This document shows positions 1-8,626 of a stretch of DNA of 28,334 nucleotides, in pieces. The stretch spans positions 1 through 28,334 of the forward strand of contig CAYJLB010000024.1 in NCBI GenBank assembly GCA_964370845.1, written 5' to 3'. Position 1 is the stretch's first letter. Every line of letters begins with the position of its first letter. Origin of the DNA: CAYJLB01 sp964370845 (GTDB taxonomy: Bacteria; Bacillota; Clostridia; Oscillospirales; Ruminococcaceae). The notes beneath the pieces were generated by a model, which saw nothing but the letters and a program-made list of their open reading frames with translations, was not told the origin of the DNA and ran no database searches. The position numbers and the translations under genes were made by a program.

Positions 1-1099
1 CTATCATTTCTAAGCCAAGGGTTTCACCGTCAAAATAACTAGGAATAAAATCAGCAATAATTCCATAATTTTTCAGAGTGTTTGCAGTTTCTTTTCCTAC
101 ACAAGCAAATTTTTTAGCTGATAAAAAACGCACATCTTTTCCCTTTGAAAATAACTCATCAAAGAAAGAAATTACTCCATTACTACTAGTAAAAATAATT
201 GTATCAAATCCTGTTAAATCAAGGTCTAACGGTCTGATTTCAGCAGTTTCAATCATTGGCATTAACTTAACGTTTGCACCATTTTCTTTTAGTAAATCTC
301 CTAATTTAGACTGATTTTTCTTTGGCTGTGTAACTAAAATTTTCTTGTTGAAAAGAGGTTTTGAAGAAAACCAATCGAATTTTTCCGACAATTCACAAAC
401 TTTTCCAACTACAAAAACTGCTGGTGAAACAACCTTATTTTCCTCAATAACTTTCTCTATTTCACAAAGCTTTCCAATAAATTTACGTTGATAAGGTCTT
501 GTTGCATTTTCAATGAAAGCAAAAGGCATATTTTCGTCCATTCCCGCAGTAATTAAGCCCTTTGCAATCTCTCTCGATGAAGAAACTGACATCATAAATA
601 TCAAAGTTCCGTTGAGTTTAACTAGAGAAGAATAGTCGATTTGGAGCGGTTCATCTTTTTTTGCATGACCTGTTATAATATGAAATGATGAGCAAAAATC
701 ACGGTGTGTAACAGGAATTCCTCCATACATGGGGGCAGAAATGGAAGAAGTTATTCCAGGGACAACTTCAAATGGAATGTTATTTTCCACAAGTCCCTCA
801 AGCTCCTCGCCACCACGTCCGAATACGAAAGGGTCACCACCTTTAAGCCTTATAACAACGCCTTTTTTCATGCCATATTCAACTAAAATTTCATTGATTT
901 TTTCTTGTGGGACAGGGTGATTTCCAACATTTTTTCCTACATTAATTTTTTCAGCAGAAAGCGGAATTAAGTCCAAAATTTCCTCAGAAATCAATCTATC
1001 ATAAATCACAACATCAGCTTTTTCTAGCAGCTCCAAAGCTTTTAAAGTGAGCAAACCTTTTTCACCGGGGCCTGCGCCGATTAAATACACTTTTCCCAT
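1..1099 (-). CDS. cobA-hemD: Uroporphyrinogen-III C-methyltransferase / uroporphyrinogen-III synthase fusion (partial)
   Basis: The first domain would methylate uroporphyrinogen III at C2 and C7 with SAM to give precorrin-2; the second would close hydroxymethylbilane into uroporphyrinogen III. I translated it from ATG at 1099, and it stays open to the window edge (366 codons visible, C-terminus missing). The N-terminal domain has the SAM-methylase glycine loop IGAGPG near residues 7-12 and GGDPFVFGRGGEE near 87-99. From about residue 245 it becomes a HemD-like domain (KKILVTQ, then TIIFTSSNGV). Its ATG follows directly on the TAG of hemC, so the two are probably translationally coupled. It is the last visible gene of the riboswitch-controlled cobalamin operon. 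The fusion is common in Clostridia. Confidence is high for the methylase and good for HemD. Confidence 0.93.
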   Translation of the reverse strand, partial: MGKVYLIGAGPGEKGLLTLKALELLEKADVVIYDRLISEEILDLIPLSAEKINVGKNVGNHPVPQEKINEILVEYGMKKGVVIRLKGGDPFVFGRGGEELEGLVENNIPFEVVPGITSSISAPMYGGIPVTHRDFCSSFHIITGHAKKDEPLQIDYSSLVKLNGTLIFMMSVSSSREIAKGLITAGMDENMPFAFIENATRPYQRKFIGKLCEIEKVIEENKVVSPAVFVVGKVCELSEKFDWFSSKPLFNKKILVTQPKKNQSKLGDLLKENGANVKLMPMIETAEIRPLDLDLTGFDTIIFTSSNGVISFFDELFSKGKDVRFLSAKKFACVGKETANTLKNYGIIADFIPSYFDGETLGLEMI

Positions 1100-1984
1100 C
1101 TATATAACTTTCCTTTTTAATTCATTAGCTAAATCTTGCCCAATTTTTTCACCATCAAATTTGCTGCCAGTAACTGTTTTTATGTAAGGAATTTCATTTT
1201 CATCAACGTAAAATCCCGTCAAAGTGATGTTTTCACCTTCTAAAGTTCCGTGAGCCGCAACAGGGGAGGAACAACCACCGTCCAATTCTCTCACAAAAGC
1301 TCGTTCAGCATTTGTTATGTAAAAACTGTCCTCACAGTGAAATTCTTTTAAGAAAGAAGTGGAAAAATTTTCTCTTGCTTGAACGCAAATTACACCTTGA
1401 CAAGCGGCAGGAATAATTTCCTCTACAGAAAAAATCCTACTAATTCTTTCCTCTAAACCAAGTCTTTTTATCCCAGCAAAAGCTAGAATAATAGCGGAAA
1501 ATTCACCACTATCAAGTTTTGCAAGCCTTGTTTGGACATTTCCACGAATAGGCTTTACTTCAAGGTTTGGGTATAATTTTCTTAGTTGAATTTGTCGCCT
1601 TTTGCTAGAACAACCAATAGGCTTTGAGGGATTAATTTCAGTTGCTCCCAAAGGCAAAATAAGAACATCACGAGGGTCTACTCTCTTTGAAACCGCAACA
1701 ACAGGTAACTTTTCATCAATATTCATAGGCATATCTTTGTAACTGTGAACAGTTATGTCAGCTTTTCCCTCTAAAAGAGCTTTGTCAAGTTCCTTAACAA
1801 AGAGCCCTTTCCCACCAATTTTATCAAGGGCTTTATCTAAAATAATATCACCAGTAGTTTTCATTGTAAGCAATGATATTTCAACATCTTTATGGTACTT
1901 CTCAATGTAATCAATAACAATATTCGATTGAATAACAGCGAGCTTACTTTCTCGGCTTGCGACACAAATTTTAATATTAATCAA
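1100..1984 (-). CDS. hemC: Hydroxymethylbilane synthase (porphobilinogen deaminase)
   Basis: This enzyme joins four porphobilinogens into linear hydroxymethylbilane in the cytoplasm. The 294-residue product is near family length. It shows the substrate-binding stretch VHSYKDMP near residues 79-86, the arginine-rich region SSKRR..QLR near 126-135, and the dipyrromethane-attachment cysteine in LDGGCSSP (Cys238). The start is uncertain. The in-frame TTG at 1984 sits directly against AGAAAGGA, which is too close, so a start a few codons later, possibly a rare ATT, would fit both the spacing and the usual N-terminus. It overlaps the 3' end of the precorrin-2 dehydrogenase gene by about 8 nt and abuts cobA-hemD. 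Its product is the substrate of the HemD domain encoded next. Confidence 0.95.
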   Translation of the reverse strand: MINIKICVASRESKLAVIQSNIVIDYIEKYHKDVEISLLTMKTTGDIILDKALDKIGGKGLFVKELDKALLEGKADITVHSYKDMPMNIDEKLPVVAVSKRVDPRDVLILPLGATEINPSKPIGCSSKRRQIQLRKLYPNLEVKPIRGNVQTRLAKLDSGEFSAIILAFAGIKRLGLEERISRIFSVEEIIPAACQGVICVQARENFSTSFLKEFHCEDSFYITNAERAFVRELDGGCSSPVAAHGTLEGENITLTGFYVDENEIPYIKTVTGSKFDGEKIGQDLANELKRKVI

Positions 1985-2449
1985 TCCTTTCTGTTAAAAA
2001 AAGTCTAATCTCATCGCCAATTTTTTTAGTTTTTTTATGGTCAGTTCCATCGCCACAAATTCCAACAGTAACGTCATTATTTATCAAAAAAGGGAAGTAA
2101 AATGTACAATTTTCTTTAGTTGAACAATCATTTACTTCAATGTTTTTTTCAATGCAAACTGTAGAAATTTCCTTATTTATTTCAGTGTTGTTTGTGCAAG
2201 CAAGTACAAATAAACAATCTTGAATAAACTTTTTTTCATAGCAATTTTTTATTAATTCAAGGTTTTCATTTTCGCTAATTTTAGTAAAATTATCAGTAAA
2301 TTCGGGGGAAATTACTTTAATTTTAAGGTTGAAATTTAGCAGAGATGACACCCTTCTAAAAGCGATNNNNNNNNNNTTCCTCCGCCAAAAACTATAACTA
2401 AAGCATTTTCACATCTTTTGAATAAAGGGAAAAAGTTTTTTTTATCCAT
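1977..2449 (-). CDS. Precorrin-2 dehydrogenase (Met8/SirC type), interrupted by an assembly gap
   Basis: It would oxidise precorrin-2 to sirohydrochlorin with NAD, feeding the early-cobalt route. It reads from ATG 2449 as MDKKNFFPLFKRCENALVIV, then FGGG, then the N run at 2367-2376, then IAFRRVSSLLNF and KVISPE. This is the classic Met8 N-terminus (GGG-K-x-A-x-RR-x-x-x-L). With 10 N the halves are out of frame; a gap of 2 nt (or 2 plus a multiple of 3) restores it, and 2 nt would give the expected Lys after GGG. The GTG at 2351 is internal (the Val of RRV), not a start. About 150 residues are expected, a short form. The usual VxxD region reads VNDCSTKENC, so the family's catalytic Asp may be shifted or replaced. 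It overlaps cobK by 8 nt and hemC by about 8 nt. Confidence 0.85.
2367..2376. other. Assembly gap (10 N)
   Basis: Ten consecutive N lie inside the precorrin-2 dehydrogenase gene. The reading frames on the two sides agree only if the true length is 2 modulo 3, so 10 is a placeholder and not a measured length. Confidence 0.98.
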
Positions 2450-3227
2450 TTTTTCCTCCAAGAAGTAGAATTTCTTTTACTTCATCTAAAGAATTTCCAG
2501 TGTCTAAATTTTCCTGCTCGCTTAAAATTACAAGTATTTTCATATCAAGATTTTTTGCAGCAAGAATTTTTTCGTCAAATCCACCAGTCGAACCAGTTTG
2601 TTTTGTGACTAAAAATTCAGCTTTATATTTTTTCATTAAAGCAAGGTTTAAGTCATAATCAAAAGGACCTTGCATGAGGATAATGTTTTTCGCTAAAACA
2701 CCGATTTCTTCACAATTTTTTAGCGAATATTTAAAAGGCAAAGCTCGCACTACAAGCCGTTCCTTTAAATTATTAAGATTAGAAAACTTGGATAATTCTT
2801 TGCTTCCAGTAGTTGTGAAAACTATTCCGTCAAAATTATTTAGGTAGGAAACTGCTTCTTCAATGTTATAAAAATACAAAATATCAGTGGAATTTTCATT
2901 AGAAATGTCCCGCTTAAGCCTAATATATTCAACATTTTCAGATAAACAAGCATTCTTAATATTTTCGGTAACTAATGTGGCGTAAGGGTGTGTTGCGTCA
3001 ATAACCTTTGTGTATTTTTTTTCTTGCAAAAGGGATTTTATAGCAGTTTCATCAAGTCGCCCAGCAAAAACATTTTCTTTTTCTATGTGTGAAATTACTT
3101 CTTTTCCATATTCAGTCGCCACTCTAATGTCAAGTGGAATTTCATTTTCGTAACAAAATTCAGCAATTGCACGTCCCTCAAAAGTTCCACCAAAAAGCAA
3201 AATTTTATTAAACCCCTTTGTACCCAC
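2442..3227 (-). CDS. cobK/cbiJ: Precorrin-6A reductase
   Basis: It reduces (cobalt-)precorrin-6A with NAD(P)H after ring contraction. Family signatures are visible: ILLFGGTFEGRAIA at the N-terminus, DATHPYA near residues 77-83, TTTGSKELSKF near 139-149 and TKQTGSTGGFDEKI near 208-221. Length (about 250-261 residues) fits. The annotated start is GTG at 3227, 20 nt inside cbiH. A TTG nine codons later lies 12 nt after AAAGGGG and would begin right at LLFGG, where family members usually begin, so that start is at least as likely. The 3' end overlaps the next gene (ATG in GGATGGATAA), which suggests coupling. Confidence 0.94.
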   Translation of the reverse strand: MGTKGFNKILLFGGTFEGRAIAEFCYENEIPLDIRVATEYGKEVISHIEKENVFAGRLDETAIKSLLQEKKYTKVIDATHPYATLVTENIKNACLSENVEYIRLKRDISNENSTDILYFYNIEEAVSYLNNFDGIVFTTTGSKELSKFSNLNNLKERLVVRALPFKYSLKNCEEIGVLAKNIILMQGPFDYDLNLALMKKYKAEFLVTKQTGSTGGFDEKILAAKNLDMKILVILSEQENLDTGNSLDEVKEILLLGGKNG

Positions 3228-3939
3228 GAGGAGTCACCAGCTTTCCATTTATAACTTTAGTTTTAGAATTTCCAATAAAAACAGTTGTAAACATATCAAT
3301 TTCGTCATTGTTTTTAAGGTCGGTTATTTTACAAATCTTGTAATATTCGCCCTCTCGACCAATATTTTTTACATAACCGCATAAAGTTTCTTCACTTTTG
3401 TATTGTAAAATTATGTCAACTGCCATATCTATATAATCAGAACGTTTTTTGCTTTTTGGATTGTAAAAACATATAACAAAATCGCCTTTAGTAGCATATT
3501 CAATACGTTTTTTTATGTCATCAAGGGGAGTAAGCAAGTCGCTAAGGGAAATTACTGCGAAATCGTGTATCAATGGAGCGCCTAAAACTGCTCCTCCGCT
3601 ATTTGCAGCAGTAATTCCAGCAACTGTAACAATTTCAACTTCAGGGTGGTCAATAGCAACTTCACGCATTACCCCAGCCATTCCGTAAACTCCAGCATCT
3701 CCACTACACACAAAGGCAACAGTGTTCCCAGCTAAAGCTTCTTGCAGAGCCATTTCACAACGTTTAACCTCTTGTTTCATGGCAGTGTGCAAAACTTTTT
3801 TTCCTTCAATTAAATCTTTAATAAGCTCGGTGTAAAGGGTGTAACCTACGATAACATCGCTTTCAAGAATTGCATTTTTTGCCTGTGAAGTCATAAATTC
3901 TTCTCCACCAGGTCCAATTCCAACTACATATATTTTCAA
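3208..3939 (-). CDS. cbiH: Precorrin-3B C17-methyltransferase (cobalt-factor III methyltransferase)
   Basis: It methylates C17 and drives ring contraction of the corrin macrocycle. The 243-residue product has the SAM-methylase loop VGIGPGGEEFMT near residues 6-17, the CbiH/CobJ-typical GYTLYTELI at 32-40 and CSGDAGVYGMAGVMREVA from 78. It is the single-domain form, without the extra C-terminal domains known in some CbiH proteins. The start is TTG at 3939, 20 nt downstream of the hemA stop and preceded by AGAAAGTTGG; no in-frame ATG fits the family N-terminus. It sits in the middle of the cobalamin operon and overlaps cobK. Confidence 0.95.
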   Translation of the reverse strand: MKIYVVGIGPGGEEFMTSQAKNAILESDVIVGYTLYTELIKDLIEGKKVLHTAMKQEVKRCEMALQEALAGNTVAFVCSGDAGVYGMAGVMREVAIDHPEVEIVTVAGITAANSGGAVLGAPLIHDFAVISLSDLLTPLDDIKKRIEYATKGDFVICFYNPKSKKRSDYIDMAVDIILQYKSEETLCGYVKNIGREGEYYKICKITDLKNNDEIDMFTTVFIGNSKTKVINGKLVTPRGYKGV

Positions 3940-3959
3940 TGTTTTTCCAACTTTCTAAT

Positions 3960-4976
3960 TTATTTAACAGCAACAAATTGAGTTTTATATTCATACCATT
4001 TGTAAAAATTCACTAAATATTTTGCCAATATTTCCTCAGCCTGCCTTTGCTGAATTAATTTATGATAACTGATATGCTCATTGTCAAGATTATCAATATT
4101 ATAGTATAAAATGTCATCAAAAAGCTCGATTTTTGGGTCAATATCACGAGGTACAGCAAGGTCAATAAATATTTTTGGTAATTTTTTATTTTCAGCTAAT
4201 TTATCAACTTCAATAGTAAAATGCGGGCTTGAAGTAGCGCTTATAACTGCATCAACAGTATGCAATTTCTCATATCTCTCGTCATAATTAATAGTATCAA
4301 CGTCTAGAGGGATTACTGTATTATTATATTTGTACTGCCTCAAAGTCATTGTGGTAGATATATTATTTTCCACTAAAAGGGAAGCGGTAAGTCGCCCGAT
4401 CTCCCCATTTCCAATTACTAAAATATTTTTTATGTCTTTATTTTCAAGGATAATTTTTAATGCACATTTGGCAGTAGAATTATTGTCCGTCTTAAAATCA
4501 ATGTCCGATTTAACTTTTTTTGCACCGCTAATAGCATTTCTAAAAAGCACCTCAAGCACTCCATCAACAGCATTATTTTCTCTTGCAAAAAGTAGGGAAT
4601 TTTTCACTTGAGTAATAATTTGGTCTTCTCCCCAAATTTGGGATTTAAGGCCGCAAGAAACTTGAAAAAGGTGGAAAATTGCATCTTTATTATATAAAGT
4701 AGTATGTTTATCATAGTATTCAAAATAGTTTGCGCCAACAAAATTACATAGTATTTCAAAAGGGTCAACTGCATTTTCCTGCGCCATATTAAAATAAATT
4801 TCCGTCCTATTACAAGTAGAAATTATTACACAGCCATGAATTTTTTCATTTTCATTAATTTTATCATAAAGCTCACTTAGCTTAGATTTCGTAAGAGCAA
4901 AAATCTCTCTTTCTTCTAAAGTAGCTAAATTATAATCAATAATCGACACTGCGATGTTCAAAATGTACAACTCCAT
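3960..4976 (-). CDS. hemA: Glutamyl-tRNA reductase, short form
   Basis: It reduces glutamyl-tRNA(Glu) to glutamate-1-semialdehyde, the first committed step of C5-pathway tetrapyrrole synthesis. The catalytic cysteine is in STCNRTEIY (Cys55), followed by GLKSQIWGEDQI near 109-120, the NADPH-binding VIGNGEIGRL near 187-196, SATSSPH near 250 and IDLAVPRDID near 276-285. The protein has only 338 residues. It stops in the spinal helix right after RQAEEIL..FYKWYEYKTQF, so the C-terminal dimerisation domain of the usual 400-plus residue enzymes is essentially missing. No frameshift is apparent: a normal stop is followed by the next operon gene. It overlaps cbiG by 19 nt, so expression should follow B12 status. 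Confidence 0.95.
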   Translation of the reverse strand: MELYILNIAVSIIDYNLATLEEREIFALTKSKLSELYDKINENEKIHGCVIISTCNRTEIYFNMAQENAVDPFEILCNFVGANYFEYYDKHTTLYNKDAIFHLFQVSCGLKSQIWGEDQIITQVKNSLLFARENNAVDGVLEVLFRNAISGAKKVKSDIDFKTDNNSTAKCALKIILENKDIKNILVIGNGEIGRLTASLLVENNISTTMTLRQYKYNNTVIPLDVDTINYDERYEKLHTVDAVISATSSPHFTIEVDKLAENKKLPKIFIDLAVPRDIDPKIELFDDILYYNIDNLDNEHISYHKLIQQRQAEEILAKYLVNFYKWYEYKTQFVAVK

Positions 4977-5959
4977 TCTTTTTTTGCAAGGGCAATTGTG
5001 ATGCCATTTTCACTTTGTTTTTTTACAATTAGGTCGCCGTTTTCGCTAGATAAAACAGCACTCCGCTCACAAACATTGTCTACACCTGTTATAGATTTTA
5101 CAAATTCCGAACCAGTAAAATCTCCAATTAGTGAATTTAATTCTTCGGCGGAATAAAATTCACTTTCTAAATTATATTTCTCACAAAAATCAAGTATAGC
5201 TTTTTCCTTTGATTTTATGTTAATAGAAGCAATTTTTGAAACTGCTAAAAGTGAAATTTCATTTTCTTTAAGCACTCTTAAAACAAATTCCTCAAATAAA
5301 TCACTTTCGGTATTTTTTTTGCAACCAACTCCAACAAAAATTACTTTAGGAACAAGGTTTAAAGTAGTTTCAAAAGGCTTTTTTTCTGCATTCAAGCTAA
5401 TGGAAATTCCAGTTTTTTCATCTTTGTTTATTGGAAAAGGAAAGTCGTTGTCAACTTCAAAATCTGAATGAAAATTAACACCTTCATCTCTTAAAATTTT
5501 GGAAGAAATATTTTTTATGCAATTTATATTTGCAATTTCCAAATTATTTTTTTTAGCAAAAATGTCCACAGCAAATTTCTTGTTTATATCAGTAGCAGTT
5601 GTTATTACAGGGGTAGAATTCAACTCTTTTGCAATATTAACAGCAAATTCATTTCCTCCGCCCAAATGCCCCGAAAGAATAGGAATTACAAACTCTCCAT
5701 TTTCATCAAGAACAATTACAGCTGGGTCAGTATCCTTTGATTTAATGCAATCTTTTATAAATCGAAGGGCAATTCCAATAGCGCCAACAAAAATTAAAAG
5801 GTCAAGATTATGGAAATTTTCTTTAACATAATTTTTTACCATAGAGGGAGTTTCTACCTTGAAAAATTCGTCATTTTCAAATAATTCTAATTTTTCTATT
5901 TTATCGCATAAATTTTTCCCTTTATTTGTAAAAGAAAAAAGAGCAATTTTATTTTTCAT
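4958..5959 (-). CDS. cbiG: Cobalt-precorrin-5A hydrolase
   Basis: It opens the delta-lactone of cobalt-precorrin-5A and releases the C2 unit during anaerobic ring contraction. The 333-residue product has the CbiG N-terminal and middle domains: FVGAIGIALRFI near 58-69, then DENGEFVIPILSGHLGGGNE near 85-104. The C-terminal domain starts near 206 (VIFVGVGCKKNTESDL). All three parts are present and the length is normal. CbiG is diagnostic of the early-cobalt (anaerobic) pathway. The ATG at 5959 overlaps the cbiF end by 11 nt, and its 3' end overlaps hemA. Confidence 0.96.
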   Translation of the reverse strand: MKNKIALFSFTNKGKNLCDKIEKLELFENDEFFKVETPSMVKNYVKENFHNLDLLIFVGAIGIALRFIKDCIKSKDTDPAVIVLDENGEFVIPILSGHLGGGNEFAVNIAKELNSTPVITTATDINKKFAVDIFAKKNNLEIANINCIKNISSKILRDEGVNFHSDFEVDNDFPFPINKDEKTGISISLNAEKKPFETTLNLVPKVIFVGVGCKKNTESDLFEEFVLRVLKENEISLLAVSKIASINIKSKEKAILDFCEKYNLESEFYSAEELNSLIGDFTGSEFVKSITGVDNVCERSAVLSSENGDLIVKKQSENGITIALAKKEWSCTF

Positions 5960-6716
5960 TTAAATCAGTTCCTTCGCGGAAAAGGTGAGTAAAAGTTGGG
6001 TCATAAAGCTTTGAACGTTCATAAACATCGCCTAAAAAACCGCCCACCATTATTAATGCCATTTTGTTTATTCCATTTTCTTTTGCTGCAATAGCTATAT
6101 TTTTAACTGTTGTCCTTACAACTTTTTGATCCTCCCAAGTAGCTTTGTAAACTATAGCAGCGGGGGAGTCAGGTTCATATCCGCCAGCAATTAGCTTTCG
6201 TGATAATTCCTCAAGCATTGTGGAAGTCAAGAAAACTACCATAGTTGCGCCATGAGAAGCAAGTTTTTCAATGTCCTCTTTTTCAGGTACAGGAGTTCGA
6301 CCAGCCATTCTTGTTAAAATAACAGTTTGGCTCACATCAGGCAAAGTGTATTCAGCCTTTAAAGCTGAAGCTGCACCGATAAAAGAACTTACACCAGGGA
6401 CAACTTCATACTCTTTTTCATGTTTATCAAGTTCGTCCATTTGCTCTCTAATTGCACCATAAATACAAGGGTCGCCAGTGTGCAACCTTACAATAATTTT
6501 ACCCTCGCCATCAAATTTTAGCATTACCTCAATAACTTCTTCAAGGGTCATTTTCGCACTGTCATAAACTGCACAGCTTTCTTTTTTATAATCAAGCAAA
6601 AGCGGGTTCACAAGTGACCCAGCATAAATTATTACATCAGCTTTTTCAAGCATTTCTTTCCCTCTAACTGTGATTAAATCAACAGCACCAGGGCCTGCAC
6701 CTATAAAATAAATCAT
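5949..6716 (-). CDS. cbiF: Cobalt-precorrin-4 C11-methyltransferase
   Basis: It transfers a methyl group from SAM to C11 of cobalt-precorrin-4. The 255-residue product starts MIYFIGAGPGAVDLITVRG (SAM loop at residues 5-10), has TGDPCIYGAIREQM from 80, and TLPDVSQTVILTRMAGRTP, typical of CobM/CbiF. I chose ATG 6716 because it begins exactly at the conserved N-terminus and lies 1 nt after the cbiL stop. The longer open frame to 6821 would add 35 unrelated residues and run deep into cbiL. The tight junction suggests coupled translation. Confidence 0.96.
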   Translation of the reverse strand: MIYFIGAGPGAVDLITVRGKEMLEKADVIIYAGSLVNPLLLDYKKESCAVYDSAKMTLEEVIEVMLKFDGEGKIIVRLHTGDPCIYGAIREQMDELDKHEKEYEVVPGVSSFIGAASALKAEYTLPDVSQTVILTRMAGRTPVPEKEDIEKLASHGATMVVFLTSTMLEELSRKLIAGGYEPDSPAAIVYKATWEDQKVVRTTVKNIAIAAKENGINKMALIMVGGFLGDVYERSKLYDPTFTHLFREGTDLNEK

Positions 6717-6717
6717 T

Positions 6718-7398
6718 TTAATGACCATTCCTTTCCTTGACAAAAACGATGGAAAAATAGCTACTGTCCTCAGATAAATCTTGTAAATTGCTGTAAATTT
6801 TTTCATTTTCCATAGTAGCACATTCCACTGCCATAGCGTTTTTATCTTTGAATTTTTCTTTAACTTTCCCTATAGTTTTTCCCGATTTCATAAGTATTTT
6901 ATTACCCTTTAACGCGTGAGCATAATCTAAATCAGAAAAAGTAGCGGGAATTATGTGAAGCATTTCATTTTTTTCGCATAAACTAGTGTTTAAGGCAGCC
7001 GCAGTTGCACAAAATGAAGTAATTCCCGAAATGATTTTCGTTTCAAAACCCATTTTAGTGACAAGCTTATGAATGTACATTGCAGTGCTATAAATACAAG
7101 GGTCGCCAAGGGTTAAAAAGCCAACATTTTTACCTTCTTTAAGGATTTTTTCAATGTGATTTGCACAGTCGTTATGGCATTTTTCCATAAGAGTTTTGTC
7201 CTTTGTCATTGGCATATCAAAGTAAGCTATTTCCTTATTTTTTATATATTCTTTTGTAATGTTGAAAGCGATGTTAGTAGCACTTTTGCTATCAGGTAAA
7301 ACGATTATATCGCACATTTCAATTGTCTTAACAGCTTTTATTGTAAGCAGTTCAGGGTCGCCAGGGCCAATCCCCACAGCATAAAATTTTCCATACAT
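6718..7398 (-). CDS. cbiL: Precorrin-2 (cobalt-factor II) C20-methyltransferase
   Basis: It methylates C20 of cobalt-factor II. The 226-residue product begins MYGKFYAVGIGPGDPELLTI, with the SAM-methylase loop and the PELLT motif. TLGDPCIYSTAMYI near 96-109 (GDPxxYST) is typical of CbiL/CobI and helps to tell it from CbiF. Length is normal. It lies 13 nt after cbiD and 1 nt before cbiF. Assignment to CbiL rather than another corrin methylase rests on GDPCIYST and its place in the operon. Confidence 0.94.
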   Translation of the reverse strand: MYGKFYAVGIGPGDPELLTIKAVKTIEMCDIIVLPDSKSATNIAFNITKEYIKNKEIAYFDMPMTKDKTLMEKCHNDCANHIEKILKEGKNVGFLTLGDPCIYSTAMYIHKLVTKMGFETKIISGITSFCATAAALNTSLCEKNEMLHIIPATFSDLDYAHALKGNKILMKSGKTIGKVKEKFKDKNAMAVECATMENEKIYSNLQDLSEDSSYFSIVFVKERNGH

Positions 7399-7411
7399 AC
7401 TTGTTTTTCCT

Positions 7412-8545
7412 TTATATAAAATATTTTTCTATTTCTTTGTAATTATCCGAGTAAAAAGTAAAATTTTCCTTTGCTCCAAAGGCATAAAAAGCAAATTCTA
7501 CCTCATTTTTCAGTCTATAATTAACTGAAAAAGTAATTTTTTTCTCAATTGATGTTAAAACATTGCAAAAATAATTTTCGTTTTCAATTATTTCAAAAGC
7601 TTTATCGGTAGTCAGTGAACTCATTATTTTTTTGATAGTATCAGGGCTTCCGCCATTCAAAGCAGTATGTGCAGAAATAATTTCCATTCTACAATCAGCA
7701 ATTTTTGAGTGAGTATCCATTATTCCGCCCGCTAGTTTAACAATTTTTCCCGTATGTCCAACAAGCAAAATTTTCTTAAAGCCTTTGTATTTTACATAAT
7801 CTAAAGCCTCACCCACAAAATTTGAAATTTGAACAGAATTATTCAAGGAAAAATGCAATTTATTCTTGCAAAAATCTTCACCATAATTCCCGAACACAAG
7901 CAAAATAAAATCCCTTTGCACAGAAGCAATTTTGTCAATTGTCAACTTAGTAGTATCAATAATCGCTTTATTGCTCATAGGTTCAACAATTCCAGTCGTT
8001 CCAAGGATAGAAATTCCACCGATTATTCCAAGCCTTTCATTAAAGGTGTTTTTTGCAATTTCTTCACCATTAGGAACGAAAATTATTACATTTACTCCGC
8101 CAGTGTAACCAAACTTTTCAGCTGTTAATTTAATATTATTTGCAATCATTTGTTTTGGAACAGGGTTAATTGCAGCCTCTCCAATTTTTTGCTTTAAACC
8201 CTCGCAAGTAACTCTACCAACGCCAATTCCTCCGTCAATGAGAATTCCTTTTTCCTTTGTTAACATTACTTTTCCGCAAATTTCAGCTCCATGAGTCACG
8301 TCAGGGTCATCGCCAGCGTCCTTTATAATAGTACATTCAGCACTATTTTTATCATTTTCATCGAAAGTAATTCTTTCAATTGTGAAAGTTACCTTTTCAC
8401 CAGAGGGCAGCAAAATTTCAGTTTTTTCAACTTTTTCTTGTGACAACAAAGCAGTTAAACATGCAGTAGCACAAGCTGTTGCGCAACTTCCAGTTGTAAA
8501 ACCTTTTTTAAGTTTTTTTCCGTCTTTAATTATATAATTATCCAA
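7412..8545 (-). CDS. cbiD: Cobalt-precorrin-5B C1-methyltransferase
   Basis: It methylates C1 during anaerobic corrin synthesis. The 377-residue product has the family signature KKGFTTGSCATA near residues 13-24, DAGDDPDVTHGAEI near 76-89 and KILLVGHTGKIVKLAGGIMDTHS near 260-281. The start is TTG at 8545, preceded by GTGAGGTA at good spacing; no ATG is available at the conserved N-terminus. It is the first gene of the operon. A cobalamin riboswitch and a terminator hairpin lie between the promoter and this start, so transcription should stop when B12 is plentiful. Confidence 0.96.
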   Translation of the reverse strand: MDNYIIKDGKKLKKGFTTGSCATACATACLTALLSQEKVEKTEILLPSGEKVTFTIERITFDENDKNSAECTIIKDAGDDPDVTHGAEICGKVMLTKEKGILIDGGIGVGRVTCEGLKQKIGEAAINPVPKQMIANNIKLTAEKFGYTGGVNVIIFVPNGEEIAKNTFNERLGIIGGISILGTTGIVEPMSNKAIIDTTKLTIDKIASVQRDFILLVFGNYGEDFCKNKLHFSLNNSVQISNFVGEALDYVKYKGFKKILLVGHTGKIVKLAGGIMDTHSKIADCRMEIISAHTALNGGSPDTIKKIMSSLTTDKAFEIIENENYFCNVLTSIEKKITFSVNYRLKNEVEFAFYAFGAKENFTFYSDNYKEIEKYFI

Positions 8546-8573
8546 AAAAATACCTCACAATAGCAAAAAATGC

Positions 8574-8626
8574 AAAAAAATAGGGTAGTAGTTATTGCTA
8601 TAAAATTACAGCACAAAACCACTCCC
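8574..8626 (-). terminator. Riboswitch-controlled intrinsic terminator before cbiD
   Basis: On the minus strand GGGAGTGGTT (8626-8617) can pair with AACTACTACCC (8593-8583) with one bulge and one wobble, and the stem is followed by a T-rich tract (TATTTTTTT). It lies between the aptamer and cbiD. Part of its 5' arm (GTGGTT) can instead pair with an upstream AACTAC at about 8640-8634, giving a mutually exclusive antiterminator. Confidence 0.7.

Noticed and set aside
704..920. Two overlapping plus-strand frames of about 60 codons
   Set aside because: They lie opposite the cobA-hemD coding sequence, have no convincing ribosome site and low-complexity composition; they are shadows of the real gene.
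6717..6821. 35-residue N-terminal extension of cbiF
   Set aside because: It runs inside cbiL in another frame and does not resemble the family; ATG 6716 matches the conserved N-terminus.
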